Positions 16,644-24,830 of a stretch of DNA of 64,000 nt are shown piece by piece (the stretch's first letter is position 1; the number at the start of each line of letters is the position of its first letter). The stretch is taken from positions 248,001-312,000 of the forward strand of contig NZ_CATNLY010000052.1 in assembly GCF_950100655.1 (NCBI RefSeq). Direction: 5' to 3'. This stretch comes from Pleomorphomonas sp. T1.2MG-36 (lineage in GTDB: Bacteria; Pseudomonadota; Alphaproteobacteria; Rhizobiales; Pleomorphomonadaceae). Both the position numbers and the translations under genes were made by a program. The notes under the pieces are model-generated. The model was not told the origin of the DNA. It saw only the letters and a list, made by a program, of their open reading frames with translations, and did not search any database.

Positions 16644-16823
16644 TCAGGTTTTTGCCGCCAGCCGCTTGCGGCCTTCAACCCTGATGGCGTCAAGGTTCAG
16701 CGGGCCATAATCTCCGCTGTTGACGCCATCGTTCCAAGCCTGCTGAAGCCATTGGAGCCCGTCGGTTTCTTGGGGCTCACGTATCTCGGGCAAGCGGAGC
16801 ATTGACTGTTTATCGAGTGGCAC
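16644..16823 (-). CDS. ParD-antitoxin-like small protein, lacking the N-terminal DNA-binding half
   Basis: A 59-residue frame starting at GTG 16823 with AAGGAGA at good spacing. The body WLQQAWNDGVNSGDYGP and NLDAIRVEGRKRLAA strongly resembles the C-terminal toxin-binding part of ParD antitoxins. The N-terminal ribbon-helix-helix segment of the family is missing, and no ParE toxin gene is adjacent. It starts 13 bases after the methyltransferase stop, so the two are probably cotranscribed. It may be a remnant of a lost toxin-antitoxin pair or a solitary toxin-binding peptide. Confidence 0.55.
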   Translation of the reverse strand: MPLDKQSMLRLPEIREPQETDGLQWLQQAWNDGVNSGDYGPLNLDAIRVEGRKRLAAKT

Positions 16824-16836
16824 GGATAGGTCTCCT

Positions 16837-17616
16837 TCACTTCGCCTTGCCTGCCGACACCAGCAGATACAGCGACCCGCGATAGATAGGCTCCTGGCGG
16901 AGCATGCCGTATTTCTCGTCCCAGGCGCCGGACTTGAGGTCGGCGGCGAGGCGGGCGACGGCGGCGTTGGCCTCGTCGGGCGTGACGAAGCTCCAGGCCG
17001 AGCAGGAGAGGCGGGCCGAAGGCTCCAGCAGCGTTTCCGGCCGGCCGTAATAGGCCTCGTTGAAGCCGTCGCGGCAGTCGAAGGGGATGGGCACGGAGAT
17101 GCGTTCGATGGGCGTGCCGAGGCCCTCGGCCACCCGCTCGAACGATGGGTAGCGCCGCGCCTCGGTGGCGAGCACCGTCGGCGCGTAGTCGTTCAGCCAG
17201 AAGGCTTCGACCTCCCGGGGATCGCAGGTGAGGATGACCACCGGCCCGCGCGTGACGCGGCGCACTTCCCTGAGGCCGGCGGCAAGGTCCGCCCACTGGT
17301 GGATGGTGAAGCTCGCCATGGCCGCGTCGAAGCTGTCGTCGGCGAACGGCAGGCGCTCGGCGGTGGCGTCGACGGCGGGCGAGAGATGTGCCGGCCGCTG
17401 CGCCCGCATCGACGCCGATGGCTCGACGGCGGTGACCTCGCGGTCGAGCGGCTCGTAGGAGCCGGCGCCGGCGCCGACGTTGAGCACCGTCCTCGCCGGC
17501 CCGAGCGCGTCGGCGATCATGGCGGCGATGCGCGGATCGGGCTGACGCCAGGCGCTGTAGGAGTGACCGATCCGGCCGTAATCGGCATCGCCGGCACTTC
17601 CGTCTTCGTGGCGCAT
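16837..17616 (-). CDS. Class I SAM-dependent methyltransferase
   Basis: A 259-residue methyltransferase with the SAM-binding motif VLNVGAGAGSYE near residue 44, an acidic end of strand 2 (TAVEPSASM), and motif III/IV segments LPFADDSFDAAMASFTIHQW and VILTCDPRE. The substrate is not evident; the pattern is that of the UbiE/type 11 group. ATG 17616 follows GGGAGAATGCC. A 9-bp inverted repeat lies just upstream. Confidence 0.85.
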   Translation of the reverse strand: MRHEDGSAGDADYGRIGHSYSAWRQPDPRIAAMIADALGPARTVLNVGAGAGSYEPLDREVTAVEPSASMRAQRPAHLSPAVDATAERLPFADDSFDAAMASFTIHQWADLAAGLREVRRVTRGPVVILTCDPREVEAFWLNDYAPTVLATEARRYPSFERVAEGLGTPIERISVPIPFDCRDGFNEAYYGRPETLLEPSARLSCSAWSFVTPDEANAAVARLAADLKSGAWDEKYGMLRQEPIYRGSLYLLVSAGKAK

Positions 17617-17638
17617 GGCATTCTCCCTCCTCTCGCAT

Positions 17639-17664
17639 TGGTCATGTCAACAACAACATGACCA
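17639..17664. promoter_or_regulatory. Inverted repeat upstream of the methyltransferase gene
   Basis: TGGTCATGT and ACATGACCA form perfect 9-base arms around CAACAACA, 22 bases before the start codon at 17616. The position fits a repressor operator or a leader hairpin. No regulator gene is adjacent. Confidence 0.5.
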
Positions 17665-17737
17665 TAAGTGAGCATTTCCGGAACTATAAGCCGGATCGGG
17701 TCCTGCGCACCATTTGCATTCGTCTTGCTATCTCACG

Positions 17738-18058
17738 CTAATGCGCCCAAGCCGGCGTGATACAGCCGTTTTGTCCGCCCGTTACTATCTTGACGATTTT
17801 TCGGGAGGAGTTTGTCGTCACGTCTGCCGTGCACTGAAATCCTGAGCGATATGTTTCAAATTGAACGAAGTAACCGCCGTCGCTTTTCGGGGCGATCCCT
17901 ATCGGTACACCGTATTCGTCGTAAAGTGCGTCAATATTCTTGCCGATGTATGTAGATTCCGCCGCCGCTTGATGCGCTTTCCAGTCGGCGCAACCGGCGA
18001 CAAGGGACATTGTCGCCAGGGAAAGTGCAACTCGGATCCATCTGTAACTGTGTCTCAT
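17738..18058 (-). CDS. Hypothetical lipoprotein (106 aa)
   Basis: A signal peptide with the lipobox LVAGC at residues 19-23 predicts a lipid-anchored protein of about 84 residues. The mature part has IGKNIDALYDEYGVP, a pattern like small outer membrane lipoproteins that assess substrate or cofactor state, and two Cys residues (FQCTADV, NGCITP) that could form a disulfide. No family name can be given. The gene is less GC-rich than its neighbours. Confidence 0.7.
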   Translation of the reverse strand: MRHSYRWIRVALSLATMSLVAGCADWKAHQAAAESTYIGKNIDALYDEYGVPIGIAPKSDGGYFVQFETYRSGFQCTADVTTNSSRKIVKIVTGGQNGCITPAWAH

Positions 18059-18285
18059 AGTGCGCCTCTTTTTGCCCTTATCGCAACCTTAGCGGACGAC
18101 GACAGGGTGGTCACCCGCAAAAATGGTCAGCACTATCCACAATACGACCTAGGCGCTCGGACTTGATGGCTGGCATTCATGCGGTTTTGGTGGCCGCAGC
18201 GATCCAAGGAACCGCAGGGCTCCGCACCAGCCTCTTCTGTTCAACTCCAGCACTCCGAGTGCGCAGTTCCTGGTAGCAATACTTA

Positions 18286-18308
18286 ATTTGCAACATCGTG
18301 TTGCTAAT
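18286..18308. promoter_or_regulatory. Palindrome upstream of the ABC exporter/importer pair
   Basis: ATTTGCAACA and TGTTGCTAAT form 10-base arms with one mismatch around TCG. It is the only clear signal in the 318-base gene-free stretch 18059-18376 between the divergent lipoprotein and ABC genes. It could be an operator for an iron regulator, since the downstream pair resembles siderophore transporters, but it does not match the Fur, Irr or RirA consensus that I know. Confidence 0.4.
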
Positions 18309-18376
18309 GAATGTCGTGAGCAATAGCGTTGCGCGGTGGCCGCCCGTCAGACGGTCGTTTCCCTCAGAGTATTCCC

Positions 18377-20233
18377 ATGACGGACATTCCCGCCGAGGGC
18401 GCGCTGCCAGAGGACGCCGGCGAAAGCCGCGCGTCCGGGACCGGCGGCCCCGACTATCTCGCCAGCCTGAAGCTGCTCGGCCGCTTCCTGCCGGGATCGA
18501 GGCTTGCCATGGGCGGGGCGATTCTTCTCGCCACCGCCGCCGTCGCCTGTGAGCTGGCGCCGATCGTCGTGGTCTGCAAGGTGGTCACGCCGGCGCTGTC
18601 CGGCACGCTCGGCCCGGCCTATCTCCTCGGCGCGGCCGGTCTCGCCCTTCTCGCGGTGGTCGTCGGCTACGGGCTGATGGGGCTGGCGGTCGGCCTGTCG
18701 CACGTCGTCGCCTTCGACGTGCTCTGCCGCCTGCGTCTGGCCCTGGCCCGCCATCTGGCGCGGTTGCCGATCGGCTGGTTCGCCGACCGCAAGAGCGGCG
18801 ACGCCAAGAAGCTGATCATCGACGAACCCGAGAGCATGGAGCTCATCTTCGCCCATGGCATCCCCGAAGGGGTCAGCGCGCTCGCCACATGGGTTGCGGT
18901 GTCGGTCTGGCTGTTCGCCGTCGACTGGCGCATGGCGCTGGCCACGGTGGCGGTGACGCCGGTGGCCTTCGTGCTGATCTCCACCGGCATGGCGCGCGGC
19001 GCCCGCCGGGCCGCTGACTACCAGCGCGCCGGCGCCCGCATGAATGCCTCGGTCGTCGAGTTCCTGGCCGGCATGGCCGTGGTCAAGATCTTCAACCGGA
19101 CCGGTGAGAGCTTCGCCGAGACCGCTCGCGCCGTGCGGGCCTACGCGGAGGTGGAAACCGCCTGGGCCGAGGACTACCTGCCGTTCGGCGGCACCTTCTT
19201 CTCGCTGGTGCTCGCCAATGTGGTGGTCATCCTGCCCGTCGGGGCCTTCCTGATGGCGGCGGGCTCGCTCGACCTCTCGACGCTCGTCCTGTTCGTCATC
19301 CTGGGCGCCAACTACAGCCAGCCGCTGATGAAGCTGTTCAACCAGTTTCACACGCTGGCCCACATTTCCATGGGCTCGACGCGGATCGCCGACGCGCTGG
19401 CCGCCGAGCCGCAGGCCGACAGCGCCCGCACCGTGGCGCTGGCCTCGCACGACGTCGTCTTCGACGAGGTCTCCTTCGGCTATGGCAAGGAAGAAGTGCT
19501 GCACCGCGTCAGCTTCACCGCCCCGGCCGGTTCGGTCACCGCGCTGGTCGGCCCATCCGGCGCCGGCAAGAGCACGGTGGCGAGCCTCGTCGCCCGCTTC
19601 TGGGATCCGCGGTCGGGTCGCGTCACGCTCGGCGGCGTCGATCTCCGCGAGATCGGCCTCGCCCAGCTGATGGACATGGTGGCCTTCGTCTTCCAGGACA
19701 GCTTCCTGTTCTCCGACACCATCGCCGCCAACATCCGCTTCGGCAATCCCAAGGCCAGCGATGCCGAGGTGGAGGCGGCGGCCCGCGCCGCCAGGGCGCA
19801 CGACTTCATCATGGCCTTCCCCGACGGCTACGCCACCCGCCTCGGCGACCGGGGGCAACTGCTCTCCGGCGGCGAGCGCCAGCGCATCGCCATCGCCAGG
19901 GCCATCCTGAAGGACGCGCCGGTCATCGTGCTGGACGAAGCGACCGCTTTCGCCGACCCGGACAACGAGGCCGCCATCCAGGAGGCCATCGGCGAACTTA
20001 CGGCGGGGCGGACGCTGCTGGTCGTCGCCCATCGCCTCCACACCATCATGTCCGCCGACCAGATCCTGGTCGTCGACGGCGGACGCATCGCCGAAGCCGG
20101 CCGTCACGACGACCTCGTGGCGAAGGGCGGCCTCTATGCCCGCCTGTGGCGCGACTACACCGAAGCGCGCGACGTCGTGCTCAAGCCGGCCGGCGTCTCC
20201 GGCCAGATCGCCAGCGAGGAGCGCCCGTCATGA
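18377..20233 (+). CDS. ABC half-transporter (permease-ATPase fusion), YbtP/IrtA-like
   Basis: A 618-residue fusion of a six-helix membrane domain and an ATPase. Walker A is GPSGAGKST, the signature is LLSGGERQRI, and Walker B is VIVLDEATAFADPDNE. The AFADP variant of the D-loop is typical of the YbtP/YbtQ and IrtA/IrtB siderophore transporters. The following gene encodes the second half and overlaps by ATGA, so the proteins should form a heterodimer. No siderophore receptor or synthesis gene is nearby, so the substrate is open. ATG 18377 was chosen; a frame extension to 18329 has no similarity. Confidence 0.88.
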   Translation: MTDIPAEGALPEDAGESRASGTGGPDYLASLKLLGRFLPGSRLAMGGAILLATAAVACELAPIVVVCKVVTPALSGTLGPAYLLGAAGLALLAVVVGYGLMGLAVGLSHVVAFDVLCRLRLALARHLARLPIGWFADRKSGDAKKLIIDEPESMELIFAHGIPEGVSALATWVAVSVWLFAVDWRMALATVAVTPVAFVLISTGMARGARRAADYQRAGARMNASVVEFLAGMAVVKIFNRTGESFAETARAVRAYAEVETAWAEDYLPFGGTFFSLVLANVVVILPVGAFLMAAGSLDLSTLVLFVILGANYSQPLMKLFNQFHTLAHISMGSTRIADALAAEPQADSARTVALASHDVVFDEVSFGYGKEEVLHRVSFTAPAGSVTALVGPSGAGKSTVASLVARFWDPRSGRVTLGGVDLREIGLAQLMDMVAFVFQDSFLFSDTIAANIRFGNPKASDAEVEAAARAARAHDFIMAFPDGYATRLGDRGQLLSGGERQRIAIARAILKDAPVIVLDEATAFADPDNEAAIQEAIGELTAGRTLLVVAHRLHTIMSADQILVVDGGRIAEAGRHDDLVAKGGLYARLWRDYTEARDVVLKPAGVSGQIASEERPS

Positions 20234-22029
20234 CCGCCATCGATCCTCTCGTTCCGGTCGGCGAAGCCGCCGATGCCGACATTCATTCCGACCTCGACAG
20301 TCTCCGGCGCGTCTGGCGGCTTGCCGGCCCGCTGCGCGGCAAGGTGGCGCGCGGCGTCGCCTTCCGCTTCCTGCAATCGATCAGTCTCGGCCTTGCCTTC
20401 GGCGGCGTCATCTGGACGGTGACCGGCCTTGCCGAGGGGCGGACGATGGATGTCGGCTGGGCCTGGCAGTTGACCGGCCTGATGGCCGCCTCGCTCTGCG
20501 GGCAGCTGCTGTTCGGCTATCTCGCCGCGCACGACAGCTGGCTCGCCAGCTTCGAGCTGGCCGGCGATCTCCGCCTCTCCATCCTCGATCATCTGCGCCG
20601 GCTGCCGATGGGCTTCCACCTGTCGCGCCATCGCGGCGACACGGTGACGGCGCTCACCTCCGACATGCAGATGCTGGAAACCTTCCTGTCCGACGCGCTC
20701 GGGCGCATCGCCCAGGCCTTCGCATTGCCGCTCGTCGCCGTCCTGTGGTTCCTGAGCCGGGACTGGGCGGTCGGGCTGGCCATGCTGGCGTCGATGGCGG
20801 CGGCGCTGCCGGTGTTCATGTGGTCGAGCCGGCGGCTCGCCCGCCTCGGCGTCGTTCGGCAGGATCTTCAAGCGGCGGCCGGCGCCCGCATGATCGAGTT
20901 CGTGCAGGGCATCGCCACCATCCGCGCCTTCAACCGCCTCGCCAAAGGCGAGGAGAGCTTCCGCGCCGCGCTGGAGGCGTTCCGCGATCTCTCCATCCGC
21001 ATGGTGGCGCGCCTGTCCCTGCCGATGGCCCTGTTCGGCGCCACCGTCATGGCCGGTGTGCCCATCGTGCTGGTGGTCTCCGGCCTCCGGCATGGCGCGG
21101 GGGCCATCGACATGGCGACGCTGATCGCCGCCCTGGTGCTGGTGTTCGCCGTCTACTCGCCGCTGCTCGGGCTCAGCCAGGTGATGGAGCTGGTCCGCAT
21201 GGCCGACGCCTCGCTGACGCGCATGGACCGTATCCTGACCGCCAGACCGCTGCCGGCGGTGGTGCGACCGGCGGAACCACAAGGCTTCGCCCTCCGCTTC
21301 GAGGCCGTCGACTTCTCCTACCGGGCGGACCGGCCGGTGCTGTCGTCGGTCGGCTTCGAGGTTCCCGAACGGTCGATGACGGCGATCGTCGGCCCTTCCG
21401 GTTCGGGCAAGAGCACCATTCTCAACCTGATCGCCCGCTTCTGGGACGTGTCGGGCGGGGCGATCTCCATCGGCGGCGCCGACATCCGGACCATGTCGGA
21501 GGAGAGGCTGGCGTCGCTGATCACCGTGGTGTTCCAGGACGTCTACCTGTTCGCCGGCACCATCTTCGACAACATCGCCTTCGGCCGCTCGGGTGCGTCG
21601 CGGGAGGAGGTCGAGGCTGCCGCCCGCGCCGCCCAGGCGCATACGTTCATTTCGGCGCTGCCGGACGGCTACGACACGCGCGTCGGCGAGGGCGGGGCGA
21701 CGCTGTCGGGCGGCGAACGCCAGCGGATTTCCATCGCCCGTGCCATCCTGAAGGACGCGCCGATCGTGCTGCTCGACGAGGCGACGGCGGCGATCGACCC
21801 GACGAACGAACTGGCCATCCAGAAGGCGCTGGCCCGCCTCGTCGCCGAGAAGACGCTGGTGGTCGTCGCCCACAAGCTCTCGACCATCCGCGCCGCCGAC
21901 CAGATCCTGGTGCTCGACGGCGGCCGCATCGTCGAACGGGGCAATCACGACCAACTGCTGGAAGGAGAGGGGCTCTACCACCGGCTCTGGCAGTCCCGCA
22001 GTCACGCGGCGGGCTGGCGCATCAAGTGA
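20230..22029 (+). CDS. ABC half-transporter (permease-ATPase fusion), YbtQ/IrtB-like
   Basis: A 599-residue partner of the preceding half-transporter. A membrane domain with about six helices (residues 40-320) is followed by an ATPase with Walker A GPSGSGKST, signature TLSGGERQRI and Walker B IVLLDEATAAIDPTNE. Both catalytic sites of the pair look complete, unlike degenerate heterodimeric exporters. Start and upstream stop overlap (ATGA). Direction of transport cannot be read directly; the YbtPQ/IrtAB relatives use an exporter fold for import. Confidence 0.88.
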   Translation: MTAIDPLVPVGEAADADIHSDLDSLRRVWRLAGPLRGKVARGVAFRFLQSISLGLAFGGVIWTVTGLAEGRTMDVGWAWQLTGLMAASLCGQLLFGYLAAHDSWLASFELAGDLRLSILDHLRRLPMGFHLSRHRGDTVTALTSDMQMLETFLSDALGRIAQAFALPLVAVLWFLSRDWAVGLAMLASMAAALPVFMWSSRRLARLGVVRQDLQAAAGARMIEFVQGIATIRAFNRLAKGEESFRAALEAFRDLSIRMVARLSLPMALFGATVMAGVPIVLVVSGLRHGAGAIDMATLIAALVLVFAVYSPLLGLSQVMELVRMADASLTRMDRILTARPLPAVVRPAEPQGFALRFEAVDFSYRADRPVLSSVGFEVPERSMTAIVGPSGSGKSTILNLIARFWDVSGGAISIGGADIRTMSEERLASLITVVFQDVYLFAGTIFDNIAFGRSGASREEVEAAARAAQAHTFISALPDGYDTRVGEGGATLSGGERQRISIARAILKDAPIVLLDEATAAIDPTNELAIQKALARLVAEKTLVVVAHKLSTIRAADQILVLDGGRIVERGNHDQLLEGEGLYHRLWQSRSHAAGWRIK

Positions 22030-22082
22030 TCGCTTGACGAAGCCGGGCCGGTGGCCGAACGGTGCTGCCATTCACAATCCGC

Positions 22083-22222
22083 TCGTTATGGCATGCACAT
22101 ATCTACAGCGAGAGGATCCAAGGACTCTGAAGCGCTGAGGATCATGCTGGCTTGGCTTTTGGAGCGCGATATCGGCGTCGCGTTTCGTTCTGCCCGAGGT
22201 CCTCGCTTTCGCAAGGATGACA
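22083..22222 (-). repeat. Intergenic repeat element, copy A
   Basis: Read on the minus strand this copy begins TGTCATCCTTGCGAAAGCGA at 22222 and extends to about 22083. Its first 58 bases (22222-22165) are identical to copy B at 22347-22404 in opposite orientation. The remaining 80 bases are related but diverged and end in a shared AGAT-TGTG-ATGCC pattern. The start resembles the GTCATCC/GCGAAAGC repeats common between alphaproteobacterial genes. No transposase is encoded. Confidence 0.75.
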
Positions 22223-22346
22223 ACTTGATAGAAAGGGGAAACAGCTGGAGTGCCCGCCATACAGCTTGATGTCGCATGAGCGGCAAGCGTTGCAGATGAC
22301 AGCGCGAGCCCTCCACCTAACCGATTGTCATCCCTGTATATAATTC

Positions 22347-22487
22347 TGTCATCCTTGCGAAAGCGAGGACCTCGGGCAGAACGAAACGCGACGCCGATAT
22401 CGCGTTCCCTAAACCGAGTCAGCCTGATACATCCCTTCGTTCCACCGTTCTGAGGTTTCATAGCCACAGATGTGTGAATGCCGTAGC
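22347..22487 (+). repeat. Intergenic repeat element, copy B
   Basis: This copy runs on the plus strand. Bases 22347-22404 match copy A perfectly over 58 positions, then diverge with several substitutions to about 22487. Together with copy A it forms a large inverted repeat with a 124-base centre (22223-22346) that holds no gene. Its end lies 19 bases before the TetR gene, so the element probably contributes to that gene's leader. Confidence 0.7.
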
Positions 22488-22506
22488 ATCCGCCCCGGGG
22501 GAGCCC

Positions 22507-23187
22507 ATGACGGACAACAGCCCCTCCGGCCGGCGCGGCGCCGGACGCCCGCCCCGCGTCAGCCGGGCGACCATCGCCGAGGCGGCGCTGCGCATCGGCC
22601 TCGACAAGGCGACGCTGGTGCTGATCGGCCGCGAGCTCGGCGTCGATCACTCCTCGCTCTACCGGCACGTCCGCAGCCGCGACGACCTGATGACGGCTGC
22701 CGTCGACGAGGCGCTCGCCGGCATTTCCTGGCGGCGCGACGCGGAGGAGGACTGGCGGGCCTATCTCGTCCGCGTCGCCGAGGCGGTGTGGACCGTCTAC
22801 GAGGCCAATCCGGGCGTTGCCGAGACGATCCGCTCGCTGGGCGTCATTCCGCCATCGGTGATCGGCGCCTTCGTCGCCATCTGCGGCGAGCTGCGCATGG
22901 CCGGCTTTTCCGCTTCCGACGCCGTGCTGGCCGTCGACAGCGTCATGGACATGACCATCGATTCCGCCGTTGGCTGGCGCCGCCTGACGGCCCCGACGCC
23001 CGATGGACCGGTGGTGGCCGACAGGATGCGGCACGCGCTGGAATCGGAGTTCGCCGCCCATGCCGACTGGGCCGAGTTCGGCAGCCTGATGGCCGGCGCC
23101 CTGACGGGTTCGCCGGGGGCGTGGTGGCGCAGCAAGCTCGACCTGATCCTCGACGGCATCGCCGTGCGCCATCGCCGGGCGACGTGA
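22507..23187 (+). CDS. TetR family transcriptional regulator
   Basis: A 226-residue TetR-type protein. After a basic N-terminal tail (RRGAGRPPRVSRATI) comes the helix-turn-helix with VLIGRELGVDHSSLYRHVRSRDDL at about 33-57. The C-terminal region has GVIPPSVIGAFV and resembles the TetR_C type ligand domains. ATG 22507 is used; an upstream in-frame ATG at 22474 lies in the repeat element. Its targets are not obvious: the ABC pair upstream on the same strand is separated from it by the inverted repeat, so control of that pair is possible but unproven. Confidence 0.85.
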   Translation: MTDNSPSGRRGAGRPPRVSRATIAEAALRIGLDKATLVLIGRELGVDHSSLYRHVRSRDDLMTAAVDEALAGISWRRDAEEDWRAYLVRVAEAVWTVYEANPGVAETIRSLGVIPPSVIGAFVAICGELRMAGFSASDAVLAVDSVMDMTIDSAVGWRRLTAPTPDGPVVADRMRHALESEFAAHADWAEFGSLMAGALTGSPGAWWRSKLDLILDGIAVRHRRAT

Positions 23188-23284
23188 CCGCCCGGATGTC
23201 GGGCTGAAACGGCTGCCGAGACGCGCCAGACCGCACGACGCATCGCCGCGTTCGCAACCAACCACCAATTTCAAAAGAGAGAAG

Positions 23285-23361
23285 TGGTAGCAGCGGGCGG
23301 AATCGAACCGCCGACCTACGGGTTATGAGTCCGTCGCTCTAACCAACTGAGCTACACTGCC
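23285..23361 (-). tRNA. tRNA-Met (CAT), elongator type
   Basis: Read on the minus strand, a 77-base cloverleaf begins GGCAGTGTAGCTCAGTTGG and ends with the encoded CCA. Acceptor arms GGCAGTG and CGCTGCT pair with two G-U wobbles. The anticodon CAT is at 23327-23325 in loop CTCATAA, and the T-arm is GGCGG-TTCGATT-CCGCC. The first base pair and the D-arm fit elongator Met rather than initiator. A CAT anticodon can also mark lysidine-modified Ile, but the stem sequences here fit Met better. Confidence 0.95.
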
Positions 23362-23544
23362 ACGACCCACCGGCTGGCCGGCGGAAAGTGCGCCGATATA
23401 AGGGCGGTGGAGGGGGGCTGTCAAGCGCCATTGCCCCCGTAATGACCCTTTGCCGGCGAGGTCCGGCGGGGCGCAAAAAACCGGGCTCGCCGAGCGGCGT
23501 CCATCGGGCTTGACCCCTGACCGCCGGCGCGATTCCATCCGGTG

Positions 23545-24750
23545 ATGAAACGAATCGCATTCCTTCTTGCCGGCGCGCTGGCACTTGCTCCGATCGGCGC
23601 GGCGGCGGCCGACGCCGCCTTTTCCCGCTGGCTGGATGCCAAGGTATGGCCGGCGGCGAAAGCCTCCGGCGTCAGCCGCGCCACCTTCGAGGCGGCGGTT
23701 GCCGGCCTCGATCCCGATCTCAGCCTGCCCGACCTCAAGCCGACCGGTGGCGGCAATGCCTTCCAGGCCGAGTTCCGCAGCCCGGCCGCCTACCTCGCCG
23801 ACCGCAAGCTCGACGCGTTGGCGGCCGGGGCGCGCAAGCGCTATGCGGCCAACCGCGCCATTCTCGACAAGGTGGCGCGGGTGACCGGCGTGCCGGCCGG
23901 CGTCGTTCTGGCCGTCTGGGGCAAGGAGTCGGCCTTCGGCACCGCCAAGATCGAGAAGGACGCCGTGCGCACGCTGGCGACGCAGGCCTACATGGGCTCG
24001 CGCCGCGCCGAGTTCTTCCCCGAACTGGTGGCGGCGCTGGTCATCCTGGAAGAGGAGCATATCTCCCGCGCCGCCATGAAAAGCTCGTGGGCCGGCGCGT
24101 TGGGCCAGCCGCAGTTCATGCCGACCAAGTTCCTGACCGATGCCGTCGACGGCAACGGAGACGGCCGCCGCGACATCTGGGACACCACGTCGGACGTCCT
24201 GGCCTCCATCGGCCATTACCTGAAGTCGCGCGGCTGGAAGGCGGGGCTGCCCTGGGGCGTCGAGGTGCGGCTGCCCGCGTCGGTGCCGTGCAGCCTGGAA
24301 GGTCCCGATCAGGGCCAGCCGCTCGCCGCCTGGGTCAGGGCGGGCGTGACGCGGGCCGATGGCCGGCCGCTCGCCCTCGGCGACGTCGGGCCGACCGGAC
24401 ACCTGCTGATGCCGGCCGGGCGGATGGGGCCGGCCTTTCTGGTGTCGGACAATTTCTATGTGCTGAAGGCCTATAACGAATCCGACGTCTACGCGCTGAC
24501 CATCGGCACGGTGGGCGACCGGGTGAGCGGGCCGCAGTCGATCCGGGGTGGCTGGGGCAAGATCGGCAGCTTCAGCCGTGGCGACGTCAGGGCCGTGCAG
24601 CGGCGGCTCGAGGGCATGGGGCACGATGTCGGTACCGCCGACGGCCTCGTCGGCTTCCGCACCCGCGTCGCCATGGGCCGCTGGCAGGAGAAGAACGGGC
24701 TGCCGGTCACCTGCTATCCCGATAAGGCGGTGATCTCCGCCCTGAAATGA
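23545..24750 (+). CDS. Lytic murein transglycosylase, MltB family (SLT_2) with peptidoglycan-binding domain
   Basis: Cleaves peptidoglycan glycan strands to anhydromuropeptides in the periplasm. A signal peptide (LLAGALALAPIGAAAA) precedes the SLT_2 domain. The catalytic Glu is in AVWGKESAFG, with the MltB segments TLATQAYMGSRRAEFF and ALGQPQFMPTKFL. The last 55 residues (FSRGDVRAVQRRLEGMGHDVG) form a peptidoglycan-binding repeat. ATG 23545 follows a GTG by one codon. The 401-residue length is typical. The gene is monocistronic, with a strong terminator downstream. Confidence 0.92.
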   Translation: MKRIAFLLAGALALAPIGAAAADAAFSRWLDAKVWPAAKASGVSRATFEAAVAGLDPDLSLPDLKPTGGGNAFQAEFRSPAAYLADRKLDALAAGARKRYAANRAILDKVARVTGVPAGVVLAVWGKESAFGTAKIEKDAVRTLATQAYMGSRRAEFFPELVAALVILEEEHISRAAMKSSWAGALGQPQFMPTKFLTDAVDGNGDGRRDIWDTTSDVLASIGHYLKSRGWKAGLPWGVEVRLPASVPCSLEGPDQGQPLAAWVRAGVTRADGRPLALGDVGPTGHLLMPAGRMGPAFLVSDNFYVLKAYNESDVYALTIGTVGDRVSGPQSIRGGWGKIGSFSRGDVRAVQRRLEGMGHDVGTADGLVGFRTRVAMGRWQEKNGLPVTCYPDKAVISALK

Positions 24751-24763
24751 GGCTGACATGACA

Positions 24764-24783
24764 GGGGGCGCCGAAGCGCCCCC
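24764..24783. terminator. Terminator hairpin between mltB-like gene and hsp20
   Basis: GGGGGCGC, loop CGAA, GCGCCCCC: a perfect 8-bp stem with a stable tetraloop, 13 bases after the stop of the transglycosylase gene and 47 before the stop of the convergent hsp20. It can serve both directions. Confidence 0.75.
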
Positions 24784-24830
24784 ACCGACGTTGCTTATCT
24801 GAAAAAGTCCCAGACCTTCCGGGCGGAGGC

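Noticed and set aside
18347-20107. 586-codon open frame on the minus strand opposite the first ABC gene
   Set aside because: The translation is rich in His, Arg, Gly and Asp with no domain or membrane pattern. It is the usual antisense shadow of a GC-rich gene.
20155-22071. 638-codon open frame on the minus strand opposite the second ABC gene
   Set aside because: Same shadow pattern; the plus strand has complete Walker and signature motifs.
22083-22487. Insertion sequence or MITE with its own transposase
   Set aside because: No transposase reading frame and no target-site duplication were seen. Only a repeat label is justified.
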